Origin: Orbicella faveolata
Lineage: Eukaryota; Cnidaria; Anthozoa; Scleractinia; Merulinidae
NCBI RefSeq assembly: GCF_002042975.1
Contig: NW_018149891.1
Location: forward strand, 687,593-751,592
Reading direction: 5' to 3'
DNA length: 64,000 nucleotides
How positions within the stretch are numbered: position 1 is the stretch's first letter; every line of letters begins with the position of its first letter. The position numbers and the translations under genes were made by a program. The notes under the pieces are model-generated. The model was not told where the DNA came from. It did not search any database and worked only from the letters and a program-made list of their open reading frames with translations. Below, in pieces: positions 35,401 through 48,556 of the stretch.

Positions 35401-38400
35401 GAGAATAATGTGCTCATGACCATATTGCTTACAAACCAAAACAACTCAATTTTATTTACTGTTTCCCCACAACTCCTGACCAGTTCACAGGTTCAGTTCT
35501 ATTTGAGGAAAAACAACATGAAAATTTAGCAAAATGTAAATTATGCTATGTTAACAAAATTATACTTAGAATGAAACATGTGTAGTATTTCAAAATTTGC
35601 AGTTAAGTCATTTGTTGTTAGCGGTGACGAGATGTTGTCAATCAAACTTTAGGCATGCACTGATATGCCGGACACAAAGTTAGTCAGCAGAAGTTTAGTC
35701 TTGCATTAAAGTGTCATGGTTTAATGGAGTCTTGCATGTAATGTTCAATATGTTGAGATGAGTAGGTTAGACTCACTACTCAAAGATATAGCTCAGCTTT
35801 TCTGACTAGGGTATTTAATTAACCTGGTTTATATTTAGAAGCATTCATAGTACATTGCTAGTTTTTTGACAAAGTTTTCAAGCAGGTAGCTTTATTGCAG
35901 TTATGGTAGGTGGCTGACTAGACCATTGTTCCCTAAAGACAGACAGACCCGCAGCCTAGCAGATTACAATGTAGCTGACTGGGATTGTCAATTTGGTGTT
36001 TCTCTTTTCTGTTGGCCTGCTCTTCTAAGACAACCCTAATAATTATGACCCTAATAAATTTAAATGTTCTTTTGGTTTTAGGTCTTACAACACTCGGGAC
36101 CTCATTTACTAGATGGTAAAACTGTAAGTTGAATGCCAGTGATCATTTCAGATTTGTTATAGAGATATAAAGATTCATTATATTATTTATTGTAATTTTT
36201 CAACCAATTGTGCTTTAATAGTTTGTTCTGCCATGACAGTCACGGTGTGGATATCTCAGAGTTTACCACAGCTGTTAGTACAGTAAAATAACAACTGGGT
36301 CTGCCCTGGAGGAGATATTATCCACTTTTCATTCAGTTAATGAACATGCAGGGAAGCAATCTTCCATGAATCTATAGAATATAGAATTTGCTGCAATCTA
36401 GAACCATACACCATATGAAAACAAGTTACCATTAGATTATAAAGCAATTTGTTATAAAAAGAAGACAGCTAAAATTACCTGTATAGACTTGCATAGCGAT
36501 AGGTGAAATTCTATCAGAAATTACTTGTATTCACAGCTAGTTTCAACACACGTTTTGGAGGAAAATACTTGCCTCTTCACAGTCAGTTATTGCACAAGAT
36601 TTGTTAATGCTTAATGAAGTCATTGACAAATCATTTGCTTGTGTAGCTACACAGAAAAAATTCTGAATTAAATCATTGATGTTATAAGGTCGTAATGCCG
36701 CTTTTGATTCAGAACTGATTCTATGTATGCAATCAAGCATTAAGTCCCAATTTCATTTGAAGGTAAAACTTGCCATTTTTCAGGTTGATCCCAAGCCAGC
36801 AGCACCTATAAACAAGGTATGTTGGTATGAAATACATTAATATGTAAAGTGTTTATAGTGTCATAAAGCTACATTGCAAAAGTTTCTCTGTGTAGTATTA
36901 AAATGTGTTTGAAGACTTACAGTATTGTGCAAAACTAATGAGAGTGAAATGCGCGAATATCGTTCTTTGTCTCCGCAAAATTTTGAAGAAAATTTGCCCG
37001 GAAATTCGAGAGTCTTTTCACAATGTCTTGAGCATTAATTTTTTAAAACAAAGGATGAAAATTCATGGCATTTTCAAGACCAGACCGAAAATTCCTTATT
37101 AGAGGGATAATTCCACTTGCAGTGGGCGGAATATTGCAGTGCAGTGCGCTGACCAGTATCGAGCCATCAATGTATCATTCTCTCGTGAATGATCGCGGTC
37201 ACGTTGACGCTTTACGCCTCTATAAAATTTGCTGATGTTAATGTGTTAATCCGTCTTTCATGGCGAAGAACGTAGAGAATTTGAATCCTTTGATCATTTT
37301 CAATGACACAAACTCGCTAACTTAAGCTTTGCCATGTCACTGTGTCAGCAAGGCAGGTACAAAAGTTGGACCGCTAGCCTGGGTAAACTTGGACGAAAGT
37401 GAAATTCTTAATAAGGTTTTTTGAAGGCCTACTTCACCTCAAAATTCATTCAAAGTGACATCAAATTCAGTGATTGATGGACAAGCAGACATGTTGTTTA
37501 TCTAGTGCCAGGTCTCCATACGGCCCCACAACGTGCCCAGTCCCCTCAGCTGCTATCATGATGGCCATATTCTTGTCCGCCTGCCATGATGGATAGTATA
37601 TTATTCGCGACAATCCCTCTTTATTTCACCCTCATAAGTAAGAGATGGAGACGCATGACCGCGCTTGAGCATGTTGGAAGTGCAAAGAAATGGGATTAGG
37701 CGAGGAAAAGTGCAGAGACATTCAGATGGCCAGTGCGAAAGGGAGAGACACAGCTGCCACGAACAAAAGGATTCTTACATGAACTGAGCCGAAATGAGAT
37801 GCTCTTATTTAAGCTTATACCATACTCCCGCTGTAAGAGACTGGCCTGAATAGTTCGATAATAGTTTCGAACCTTCGACAGTAATATCGCAAGGTTGCGC
37901 AGAGCCTGGGCTCATTATGGCTGCACTGCGAGTACTACCGAGAGTAGCATTTCTTGTTCAATGAAAACAGGTTGGCAAACAGACCATTTAAGCTTGTGAG
38001 CTTTGAGACTGTAACAAACAAAGTGATATCAGCTTTCTCTGGACATAAGCAAGGTAAGTTTGCGAGAAAAGGCTTTGAGATATTACTATCACTCACGATG
38101 ATATTAAGGTTTTTATTGTGCACATTCTTGTTTTGCTCTGGCTTAATTCATCTTACTACTGGGAATCGATGGGAAACTTAACGAACAGAGCAAATTTTTG
38201 TTAGAAAGTTCGAAGGAAAATTCAAGGAGAGCAAATTTCCGCTCGAAAAATTGGGCCAAATTATTGGTAGACACGAATTACTGCTCAAAAATTCGCGTCG
38301 ACTAAAACAATGGGCAGCGGGAAAATTCGTTGAATTTTCTTCGAACTTTTGAGGTGAACAAAACTTCGCCATTTTTCGTCGAAAAGCTGAGAAATTCATG

Positions 38401-41400
38401 AATTTTGTCAAATTACGCTCTCATTACTTTTGCACAATACTGTAGGTATTTAATGCATTCCTTTACATAAGCGTTATTGGCTTCCATGGTCTTCCTTGCC
38501 TATAAAATACATTGATGCCATTGATGTGTTATTATATATATATTTATAAATGGCAAAAATAAAACAAGAAACAAGAAACTACTAGACTAACTTACTAGAC
38601 TAATAAATATTTGTATACTTTAGATTTAACCTTATGGGTGAATTTACTTTTCAATTGACTTATTTTGTAGCTAAATCACTGATTGTGTTAAAATTGTGTG
38701 ATGTGTTGCATGAGCTGAAATGCTGCTGATCCTTTGAACCTGACTTTTTTATATTAAAACATTTTTTTTTACAAAGACATGAATTATTCTTTGTTTTAAT
38801 TTCAGCCACCTCATTTGAGAGTAAAGAAAATATTTGTGGGAGGTCTTAAACCAGAAATTACTGACCAGCAGATTAGAGATTATTTTTTTGATAAGTATGC
38901 ACCGGTAAGGATTACTTGTAGGAAACTAAATGGGCAAATATCTGTTAAGGTGTGAATAATTACTGGCTTGAAATGAATTAGGAAGAGGGAGTGACGTGCA
39001 ACCAGTTCACCATTTAGACTAGGTCACAGGTCAGGGTTTATATCTCATTCACGCCATATCACTAAGGGTCACATATATTCAACTTTCATGTGGCTTTTAT
39101 TTATGTAGTCATATAACTAAAAAGTGACTGCATCTCCAGGTCACAGTGAGCCTTCAGTTTTGGGGTGCAGTGATCCTACAGAGAGATTTACTTACTCTGA
39201 TCTGCCCATTTTTTGGGAGGTTGTTGCTTTAGAGATTTGTGCTTTATTTTAGAGAAGGAGCCACTTTTGTGGTGTATACTTTAAAAAACTCTGTCTCCAT
39301 AGCAAAGTGTTTCTGTGAATAGCTTATTACATTTTTCTTGTACCTTGATTTCAGGTGAGAGACACAGAATATGTCACTGAACACTCAACGAACAAGAGAA
39401 GAGGTACTAAATGATTAGCACATTTCAGGCCAGCATTTCCTCTTAATTTTCACATAAAAAAAAAATATTTTTTTTTGTTCTTGCAAGGTAAAGTTTTTTT
39501 CTTTTTTCTTTTAGGCTTCTGTTTTGTTTCCTTTGATTCTGAGGATACTGTTGACAAGATTTGTGAGCAACAATTCCATCATATTGATGGTAATAAGGTA
39601 AGTGGTGTTGTTATTCACCTTCATCTACGTCTTTTATGGCTGGTGTCACACAGCCTTGAGTGTTGTGATGAATGAGTACCAAATCAACTTAAAGCTAGGA
39701 CATAGTTTGCTGTACTGCTCTGAATAAATGGAAATGTTTGATCTCCCTGACTCCAAATATTGAAAGTTAACTTCAGTGCCTTGGTATATTCATACAAATA
39801 AGAACTGCTGCTACTGAAACTCGGGCTCTACTTCTAGGCTTGTGTTCCTTAGACTGTCTTTAAGAGATGTTTGGCTTCGAAAACTTTGGTGAACTGTTGT
39901 TCATGTTTTTTCAGGTTGAAGTTAAAAGAGCTCTTCCTAAGGAGGTCCAACAACAGCAAGCTGCTCTGCGAGCTGCAGTGGCTGGAAGAGGAATGATCCC
40001 TGCAACTATTGGTGAGCCTGGAACAATGCTCTCACACGTTTCCTTTAAATTACTTCCCACAAGTACACTGTAATTCCTACTAATTTCATCACCTGCAGCT
40101 CTTTAGATTAGAGGAAATGAAATATGGAACTAGAGGACTAACTACGCCTACAACACTTCAAAGGAATCTTGAAAGAATCAAGTTTGTCATGTAATAAATA
40201 AAATTAAATCCCAGCGTCATGGTCACTTTGCTTTGAGTTTCCGCCATTTGTTGAGTTCTGTACACATAAATTTTATACAATTTAGCCCTTCCTAATTTTG
40301 TGCTTGCTCTGCAGTTTTAGGGGTGTTTGGTTGTTCTTAAAATTGCTCAGTCATCATGGTTTCTGTGCTAATTAAAACTGAATTGTTCAGCAGCAGCCAC
40401 AGCGTTTGGAGTTGTACCTGGAAGAGGAAGAGCTGCCACTGGTTTAAGCAGAGGTATTAAAATAGTTTTCTACCTCTGTGTGGGGGCCTTGAACAGTAAA
40501 TTAAATTTCAGATCATGGTGGTTGAAGGATATTTTTGTTTCATCTCCTTGTACCATACCTGGATTTGCTGTAGACTGTGTAGATTAAATTGCCCGTTCTG
40601 TGTGCCTGACTCAGAGAGGTATCCAGATGAACATGATGGGTAGCAACAAACTTGAATAGGGTAACCTGGCTAAGTACTGTCTATCAGTAGAGAGGCATAC
40701 CAATGATGACAAGATATTAACTGAAAACTGTCTTTACATGTTTCTAGAACTGAAGTTTATCTCTTTAGTGACATGAATACCAATTTTGATTTTTCAGGTC
40801 CCTTTCGCACCAGTACAGGTGCAGGGGTTGGTGGGCTCAATCTCACGGCGGCGGCAGCTGCAGCAGCCTACAACCCAACGTATGCGGCAGCACTGTATGG
40901 TGCAGCATTTGGCACAGCTGGAGCCTATGACCCGGCTGTCTACCCAGCTTCTTATGCTGCTGGTCTCCAAGTCCATCCAAGCTACTCCCCAGCAACATTT
41001 GGTGCCACAGCTTCAGGGTACCCTGGTGGGGGATATGATTACCCTTATGGAGCAGCAAGAGATATCCGATATCCAGGTATGCAGGCAGTTCAGAGTAAGG
41101 AGGTTTTGAATGCACAATGATGGCAAAAGAATGTGGCAGTTCCTTTATTATAATATTATGTTTGAATTTACTGGGAAATTTGAAAGAGGGATCACAAGAC
41201 AAGTGGCACAGAACTATTGATTTGACTATTTTGACACTCCAGTGAAGGAGTTGATTTAGCAAGAATGTGGTTTAAAATAGCGTTTTAAGCAAAGTGTCAG
41301 CAACTGTACCATCACTGCTTTCAACTCTACACATATTTATACTAAAAGAAAAACAAAAAAGAAAATTATATTTTTTTGAGGTTTAATTGTACGTCTCTGG

Positions 41401-44400
41401 GATTTTTGATCACTAAGGTTGATCAGCCTACTCTAGGCAAAAATAGTGCTGTCTATGACATTTTCATATTTAGCTTGGACCAACCCAAGTGTTTTCTGTT
41501 GATCATTTTAGACATATGTATCCCACATAGAAAATGCAGAGGTTCATTAAGAAAATGTTTTTGTGTTTTGTCTCCAACCTTTAAATTTCCCAGAGAAGTG
41601 CAACTGTATGATTGTATACAACAACAAACAGCACAAATGCTGTAAAATATATAGACGAATGATATTGAAAGATGTTAACATTTTCACACATAATGTTATA
41701 TTTTCTAGAAAGTGAATAGGAGTTGTCCAGGACAATATTTAATGTATATTCATCAGTAACGTTTTGTGAATTGTTGTACATTGTATATGTAGGTGATATA
41801 GTCCGATGACAGAACATCAATTATATTTTTTAGCTTGCTAGATCGGTGATTTTGATGGAGTACTTTTTATTTGTCAGAGCTTTGCTTGGTAGATTACCAG
41901 TGATTCCTAGAGCAGTCTTCCAATAGCTTGTAAAAGTGCTTGTCAAGCATATACATGGCTGAGAGATCTGAAAGTTCTGTTGAGATCAGATTCTGTGGTC
42001 CATGGTTCATTTCCTTAAAGGGTGATAATGTTGACAAGGGCTTTCACAATATTCCTCTCTGACTTCACACTAATTATAAGTCAGAATTTGTTGCCTTTGG
42101 TTTGATTGTTTTAGGTTTTTTATTTTTACGGGATGCACTGAGTTGTTGGAAAACTGCTCTAGAAGACAACTCTTCAGTCTTGTTTTGCTGGAATTGAGAT
42201 TGACTGATCAACACTGGATTCATATCGCATTCACAAGTTTTGGTTTTGTCTGGTTATTTCAAAATTTCTTCATTTACACGTTTGGAACAAAATTTTTGTT
42301 CTCTGTTAATTAAATTAAGCTTTGTTACTGTTATTTACAGTGACGAAAATATTTAGATGAACATAACATTCTTCCGTTATACATATTTTTTTTATTTTGA
42401 AATGCTCTTACAGAATTTGCATGATTGTCATGATCATCTTGGATGTGCTCTTTTAATAGGTTTATGAATTTTAATGAAACCACATTCCTATCTTCCATTA
42501 TTTCATTACATTGACAGAGAAATAATACTGTTGCTAATGTAACAGCAAAACCAAAATTTGTTAAGTGCTACATGATGCAGTTACTGTAAGTTTGATTTGA
42601 AAATAGTCAAGATTTCAGGTACACCAGAACAGTATCAATAAGATCTATGCAGGTGTACAGACCAGATGTAATTACCAAACAGGAGAGGCAATCAGTGTTG
42701 GTTGTGGTTTAAGAAATGATGCTATCCATTCGTTGTGTACATAGTCTGAACATCAACACACTACCTCATTTTTTTACCTTCTCAGTCCTCACATTGATGA
42801 ACGAATTTCTTCTTCTTACTGACACCAATACATTGCTTTTGGTGCCAATTGGGAGAACTTGATGAATCATCCAGGCATTACTTTATGCCTTGATGTCAAT
42901 ATACAAATTGGTTTCTGTACTTCATGAATTGTAGGCAGCATTTGATTACAAATTATTGGAAAACAATTTAAGCAGCAAGTTGATATGAAGATCAATGTTG
43001 ACTGGGACTGGAAGGATAAGAGAAGAAGGGAGTGTTCATGTATAACAAGTCTTGCAAGGCAAGAGGACGTTCTGTGCTGAATTATGCACAGCTTTTGTAT
43101 TTGTGTTTTTTGGAAAATGTTGATAAATTTCCTTCGTGTATATTTTCTTAGTTTTGTGTTGTGTTTGCAGATGTTTTGTGAAAAGTTTATTATTTTCTTG
43201 ACAAATATTTAATTCTTAATGACTTGAAGGACACAAGATCTGCTGCAGATGAGAATTTATGTTTAAAACGTTTTAACCTTTCAAAAACCTTCAAAGTCAC
43301 CATAATTTTTGTCATCATCCCATGTTTCAGTGTTTTTAGTTATGGTTATAGCAGTTCTATTTTGTCGTTTTTGCAGTCACTGTGGTTTGGATACTTAGTC
43401 TAGTGGATATAATGTTGTGATGATACATTGTTGTGTTTGATGGTGTTATATTAGTACCTTGAACAAATAGGCATAAATAACACTGCCCCTTTTATTCAGT
43501 ATGCACACGTTTACATGTTCAATATTCACAATCATAAGACTCCTTTTCAAGGTGTTTAGTGCAATTCAAAAAAACCAGGAGCTCATCAAGCAATCAGCCC
43601 CTGGTGTGTCATAACCCTTAAGTATCATCAGTGCATTATTTTCACCTCTGTGCATTGTTATTAAATGAGCTAACTGAGACATGAAACTACAACAGTCCAC
43701 CTAATACTGTAGTATGTTGGGTGTTGCAAGTAATTCATTGGTGGATAAGGACAAAGAAGAAAGATGTCACTGCATTAAAGAGATGCGCAAGTTATGGATC
43801 CACTGAAGCACAACTCTCTATGTCACAATCATGTTATTTCTGATACATTCCCAATTTATTCAGTATATTAAGTAAATTGAATGCACTGTAGTTATTTGAC
43901 GTATTGTTATTATTAGTATTATTAAAATAAGGAAAATCCCTGCAAATTAGACCATTGAGTAAGCATCACTGATGCAAGGTTGAAACATTTTCTCCCTTCA
44001 GTGCCTATTCGTAAGTTAGATACAGTTTCAAAGTGAATGTAAACTGGCAGTTTTATGAGAATTCTTTACATTAGTTTATGTTACCTGTAACATCATATCA
44101 CTAGCTTACTCTACTGTTTTTAACAATAAATGGGTATATGCACATGCATTTTACCTGAAGCAGTTCAGTAGCTGAAATTGATGTTTTTCAGTTTGAATCA
44201 ATGCTGGTAGCATTTTAGCTGTGTTAAATGGTGTGAAAAACTTTAAACAGAACTATAAAGGCTTAACTTCTAATGGTTAACTATAAATTGTGAACCGAAA
44301 CTATTGGCTTGCTTATTGAAACTTTTTCAACTCTGGAGCTCAGGGGTTTCATTAAGGGCCAGGCACCGGGCAAATTGACCGGCTGAGAGGATTTTTCCTT

Positions 44401-46615
44401 CCTGGTTTGACCATCTAGCAGGATATATATTTTTCTTTAAGAAGTTCAGTTCAAATAGTTTTTCCTGCCTGGGAAAACCAGTTGTCTTCCTACTGAAAAT
44501 GTTAATGAAACCCTTTGGGAGCTTTTCTTTTGGAGTGTCTGAAATGAAATAATTTCCACTTCATTTGTGTTTTTTGTTAAGCTTTTCTGGGCATTGTTAG
44601 GTGCTTTTTCTTAGTGTTTGACTTAAAATTTATTCAGTAATGGGGCTAATTGACTTTGCAAGCTTGAAGCTTGCATTAACCTGTATACTTCTAGTGAATG
44701 ATATGAGCTCTGTAGTGAAGGTAATTCAAGCCTTAAGAATAAGTTTAAGTGGTATTGTAGTAGGTAATGAAAGTCTAGTTTAAGACACACCAAGTAATTT
44801 CTTAAATAATGAGTGTTAAATGTTTCCTGGTTTAGATGTCATGTAGTGTGGGGAGTATGATATAATTTGTCAATAACCAGCTTTACCATTGTGATACTTT
44901 CCAAACCGGCATTAAGGCCCCAGTTTGTTGTATTGAAAGTGAATAAAACTGTGTTAGTGTTGCCAAATAATGCTTGGGCAGCGTTTTCTGCTAAATCGCT
45001 GACCCTTCATCACGTGACAGATGCAAGTGATCTGATTGGCTCCTTCCCGCAGCAGGGAAGTGGTGTCGTGGACACAGATGACAATGGTGGCACCTCCTTG
45101 TGCACTTTTCGATGATATTAAAAGAAGGGTGCCAGGTAAGGCGCGTCTGCTGTACCAAAGTGCAGCTCTTTCAAGCTCCACCTGCTGTTCTACAACCCAC
45201 CCATTCAAGACCTCACTGTAAGCCCTGCCACGCCCACTATGCCACAGCTTGAGTTGAGATCACCACATGTCAAATCTAAATCAGTTGACAAAGCAACTTA
45301 ATTTCTGTAACTAAAGCTTTTTAAATTCACGCTGGTAAATAAAATGTGCACTCTATTTAACTTAAACTATGGCCAGCCTAACAATGCTGTGTCCTTAATA
45401 CAAGCCGTTTCTTTAGAGTAAAAAGTTGAGCAAATAATTTAGTGTTGGACAAACAGAGTTTGAAGAGATTGCGTGGCAGCTGTTCACTGTCAATAGACAC
45501 CTCAGTAATGCACTCAGGGTTGTCAGGTTGGCTGTAGATGTGGGGCAAGATAACTGGATTTGAATTCATTACATGGTCAGGACTTGTGTTGTTTGTAGTT
45601 AGCCAGCTCTTTACGATGTAAAGTAATAAGCACTGTAAGTTAAAGGGAAATGATAATGTGTGTAAAGGTGTAAGAGACAGATCACTTGTAATCAATTAAC
45701 ACTGACATCTAGAAGTTAATAAGTAAAGTAAATTTAACCAATATTATTATACAACTCTGTAACGTAATGTAACTCGTCAACCATAATGTCTAGTGTAATG
45801 TTCTAAACAGGAGTGTTCCCAAATTGAAGGAATTCATAATCCCAGTCCCTGCTGTTTTACTGGTAGCCTTGAGCAGATCATCAGCAAGGAAATTCTGTAT
45901 TCAATATTTCATACAAGTTTTAAATCAAATGACAGGGAGTCATCTGCATGTTTTACAATCCCTTTAAAATTAATTGGTGTAGACGTGTCCTAAGCGTTGT
46001 TGACTAAGATCGTGGAGGAAATTCTGAAGCAGTTTTATTTTACTTGTTCACCAAAGAAAAAATTGGGAAAATGTAACCGTGCTTTGGTCTGATGTTGAGG
46101 TTCACTTCTGTTTGTGATCACTTCTGTTTTTGTAAGGTTGCATGTGCTGGTGACAATTCTAAATCTTTATTTGTTATTCTTTCGTTGTTAAACGGCTAAT
46201 ATCTGTAGTGTTGCTTCCCAGTTTATATTTCTGCACAAGACAAGCTGTAACGCTATACCTTCTCAAATATCATGCATTTGAAAATTCTCTGAGTTGATCT
46301 AAGTTAGCAGTTTTGATTTTTAGACCAGTTGATTATCTAAGTTGGCAGCGTTATGAAAGTACATTAGTGGAGCTGTGTAAACTGTTTTCAGGTGTGGTCA
46401 AGTTTGTAAGCCTCTTTCCTGTTCTCCGTCGCGACACTCGTTGCGTGACATCCTAACAAAGCATTGCAAAGTAACCTTTGTCTATATCTGACTATTTTCT
46501 GTTCACATTGTGACGTAGTTCATTGTTTCTGTTTTGTACTTCAGATGGGAGACCAAGTGCTTTTGGACCAATATTGTCATACACCAGAACAGCCTTCCAT
46601 CCTTACGCCCGCTAG
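32480..46615 (+). CDS. Two-RRM hnRNP (hnRNP A/B-D / DAZAP1 / Musashi-like RNA-binding protein)
   Basis: Thirteen exons chain in phase to 355 residues: 32480-32562, 32848-32888, 32997-33078, 33858-33903, 36082-36123, 36784-36816, 38806-38904, 39355-39403, 39515-39597, 39915-40011, 40391-40453, 40798-41076 and 46545-46615. RRM1 has RNP2 KLFVGGL and RNP1 RGFAFVQF; the linker DPKPAAPINK is like DAZAP1/hnRNP D; RRM2 has RNP2 KIFVGGL and RNP1 RGFCFVSF, ending KVEVKRALPKE. The C-terminal part is Ala/Tyr/Gly-rich and the last exon encodes SYTRTAFHPYAR. Such proteins bind mRNA and control splicing, stability and translation, shuttling between nucleus and cytoplasm. RRM1 and the linker look closest to DAZAP1, RRM2 closest to hnRNP D, so I leave the symbol empty. 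Alternative 3' ends are likely (retained frame to 41120; alternative exon ending 45135). NAGNAG acceptors occur at 40391 and at 45053. Confidence 0.93.
36920..38442 (+). mobile_element. Mariner/Tc1-type non-autonomous DNA transposon in an hnRNP intron
   Basis: A 1523-bp element with inverted ends CAGTATTGTGCAAAACTAAT and CAGTATTGTGCAAAAGTAAT (right end read inverted), exactly flanked by TA on both sides. The ends are of the Tc1/mariner type. The longest frames inside (about 60-77 codons) show no transposase signature (no DD34E/D context visible), so it is non-autonomous, with an interior unrelated to transposase. It lies between hnRNP exons 36784-36816 and 38806-38904. Confidence 0.85.
41077..41120 (+). 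other. Alternative C-terminal extension of the hnRNP (read-through of the exon 12 donor)
   Basis: If the donor at 41077 is not used, the frame continues for 14 codons (MQAVQSKEVLNAQ) to a stop at 41118-41120. This gives a complete protein of about the same length as the spliced form but without the HPYAR tail. The downstream 3' UTR would be AT-rich with many possible poly(A) sites. Confidence 0.5.
44341..44517 (+). mobile_element. MITE with CAGGGGTTTCATT termini, copy 2
   Basis: A 177-bp element, the same length as the copy at 16995, with ends CAGGGGTTTCATTAAG and TTAATGAAACCCTTTG and a 6-bp flanking repeat GGAGCT (44335-44340 and 44518-44523). Located in the large last intron of the hnRNP gene. 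Confidence 0.85.
45053..45135 (+). other. Candidate alternative exon of the hnRNP gene
   Basis: A strong pyrimidine-rich acceptor (GGCTCCTTCCCGCAGCAG, a NAGNAG tandem acceptor) and a strong donor (CAG before GTAAGG) delimit an exon starting at 45053 or 45056. Joined to exon 12 it adds GKWCRGHR (or AGKWCRGHR) and then stops. It would therefore act as an alternative terminal-coding or NMD-triggering exon, a common self-regulation device in hnRNP genes. Confidence 0.45.
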
Positions 46616-47351
46616 CAAATTACACGTGGCGTGACAAGTGATCAGTCACGCAATCCATTCAATGGACTGGTGGATGTAACACAGGAATTATTTTATGGAA
46701 TTGGAACAATTTTTTATTCATACAGTGTGAGGAAGCACGTTAACAGCAACACGCTCAGGAACCCGTCAAACGAGATGTGCGTGTTTGTTATCCACTTGTT
46801 CATATTCATTTAAAATCATTTGGACTCATCTACGCAAGGTTGCACTGTCTTGCAAGTGTTGCAATTAACAATATTTTATGGGCCGTAAAGCTCTGATGTA
46901 TTGACATTTGCATGGTCACATTACTTCAACCCCAGGTTAAAAAAAATGTAAACAGTAGTTCTAGTTTTTCCCTAAAAGGGCCACAGAATTGTATTAGAAG
47001 AATCTTGTCTATATTTGTTCGTATCTTGTATAGTATTTATATTCATGTATATTGTTTGAGTTCTCTCCTTTTAAAAACAGCAGTTCACAGGACTGATTTA
47101 GTATTCTTTCATACAGTATTTTGAGTTAGCTGTCACGCAGTGCTTTTCCTCTCCTATGAAGGGTAGCGTGACGACTTGAGCAAATAAGAACTGAGAAGGA
47201 GAGGGGGCTGTTTAGGATCGATGGTCATTTGTGTACCGAGTCACCCGTCCCTTGTTAGTGGATAGAGTGATGTTCTATTGATTGAACACTGCTAAGAAAG
47301 CTGCTCTCATTTACTGCTGCTACAGGGGAGAACTCTGTTGTCATTTTGCAG

Positions 47352-47421
47352 AATAAAATTTCTTTGTTAGGTTGTAGTTTAGTGCACTTGAGTTCACCTG
47401 CTGTTCTTCAAGAACAATAAA
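47352..47421 (+). terminator. Two candidate polyadenylation signals of the hnRNP gene
   Basis: AATAAA at 47352-47357 and again at 47416-47421, about 0.75 kb after the stop codon at 46615. Confidence 0.5.
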
Positions 47422-48049
47422 CTTGTGGAATTGCTTATGTTTCTGTTTGACATGTTGTGTTCCGTATGTCTGGGTACCGGGTTCTTCAACATAGACTTCC
47501 CTCCTGGTTGAAATATCTGGACTCCTTCACGATTTATTTTCAATTGTGAGAAACTCGCTCTATTGCGGCTGATCTATAAAGACTATAGAAGTCATAATCT
47601 TCGATTTTGTTATGAACAGTTCACAGAAAAAAAGTCGACTAAAGTCTTCAAAAATACAATTGTAAGTTGCAGCAGGCAGAAAACTAGAAAGTTCGATTGA
47701 GCCTTGAAACGCAACGTAAATCACTGTACTACTATTTACATGTAACCACATCAGGATTTGCATGGTCCTTAAGTTCGTCTCTGGTTACCAGTGTGACACA
47801 CCTATGAAGTATCAAAGACAATTCAGGCGTGGTGCCTGTGTTGTTCTCGGGCACTAGAGGGTAGTTTGATAGTTGGATACGCAGTGCCTGAGCACAGCTC
47901 TGACCATTTTATGCCGTTATCCAGTTAGTACTAGAACTCGGCTACCAAGTATAAAGGCAGCCTACGCTTTTTATTTCTGTAGTATTAAAAGAGTTTTTAA
48001 AAACTGCTATTTAGACCCACTAGCTTACTGGAATCAGAAGGTTTCATTT

Positions 48050-48265
48050 TATTCCGATTCTTTTTACGACTCAGTCGCTTATGATCCAGTGAAAACTACA
48101 TTGTTGGAGTCGGAAGCAGAAGGGAAAGAACCAGGCAATGATACACCTTGAATCGAGCATTGTGATTGGTTGGTTCTTCGGTTTCTGCATGCGACTCCGA
48201 CCACCTAGTCTTAACTCGATCATAAGTGACGGAGTCATAAGCGGAATCGGTATCTTCTGCCACCG
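48050..48265. mobile_element. Fold-back element with roughly 90-bp imperfect arms
   Basis: The left arm (CCGATTC...CTTATGATC..AGT...GGAGTCGGAAGCAGAA...GAACCA) and the inverse of the right arm share order and spacing at roughly 75% identity by eye. As a result two open frames, one per strand, read similar peptides (SFYDSVAYDPVKT on plus, SAYDSVTYDRVKT on minus). This similarity comes from the inverted repeat, not from two genes. Confidence 0.65.
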
Positions 48266-48556
48266 CCAGTGACTCAACCGGTTTGATTTTCACTGGATCC
48301 GATCGTATCGCTCTGCGCTTGATTGACGACTCCGACTCCGTTGCTAGTCCGTGGCTACCGGGACTAGTCTTTCATAGATTAACTCTTTCCTGATTCTCGT
48401 TACTTCGATCCGCCTCGAAACATCAGAAGACAGCAACACCAAAGTACTAGTTGATGATGATGATGATGACGATACATACATACATACTTTATTTGAAATA
48501 GGTTAAATTAGAGGCAGCCAAAGACTGATGTGGACCTATATTTAATCTACAAGTAA

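Noticed and set aside
40794-41262. Minus-strand and second plus-strand frames over hnRNP exon 12
   Set aside because: Shadows of the Ala/Gly/Tyr-rich coding exon (GC-rich codons keep other frames open).
47873-48293. Two opposite small frames with similar YDSVxYDxVKT peptides
   Set aside because: Both arise from the arms of a fold-back element.
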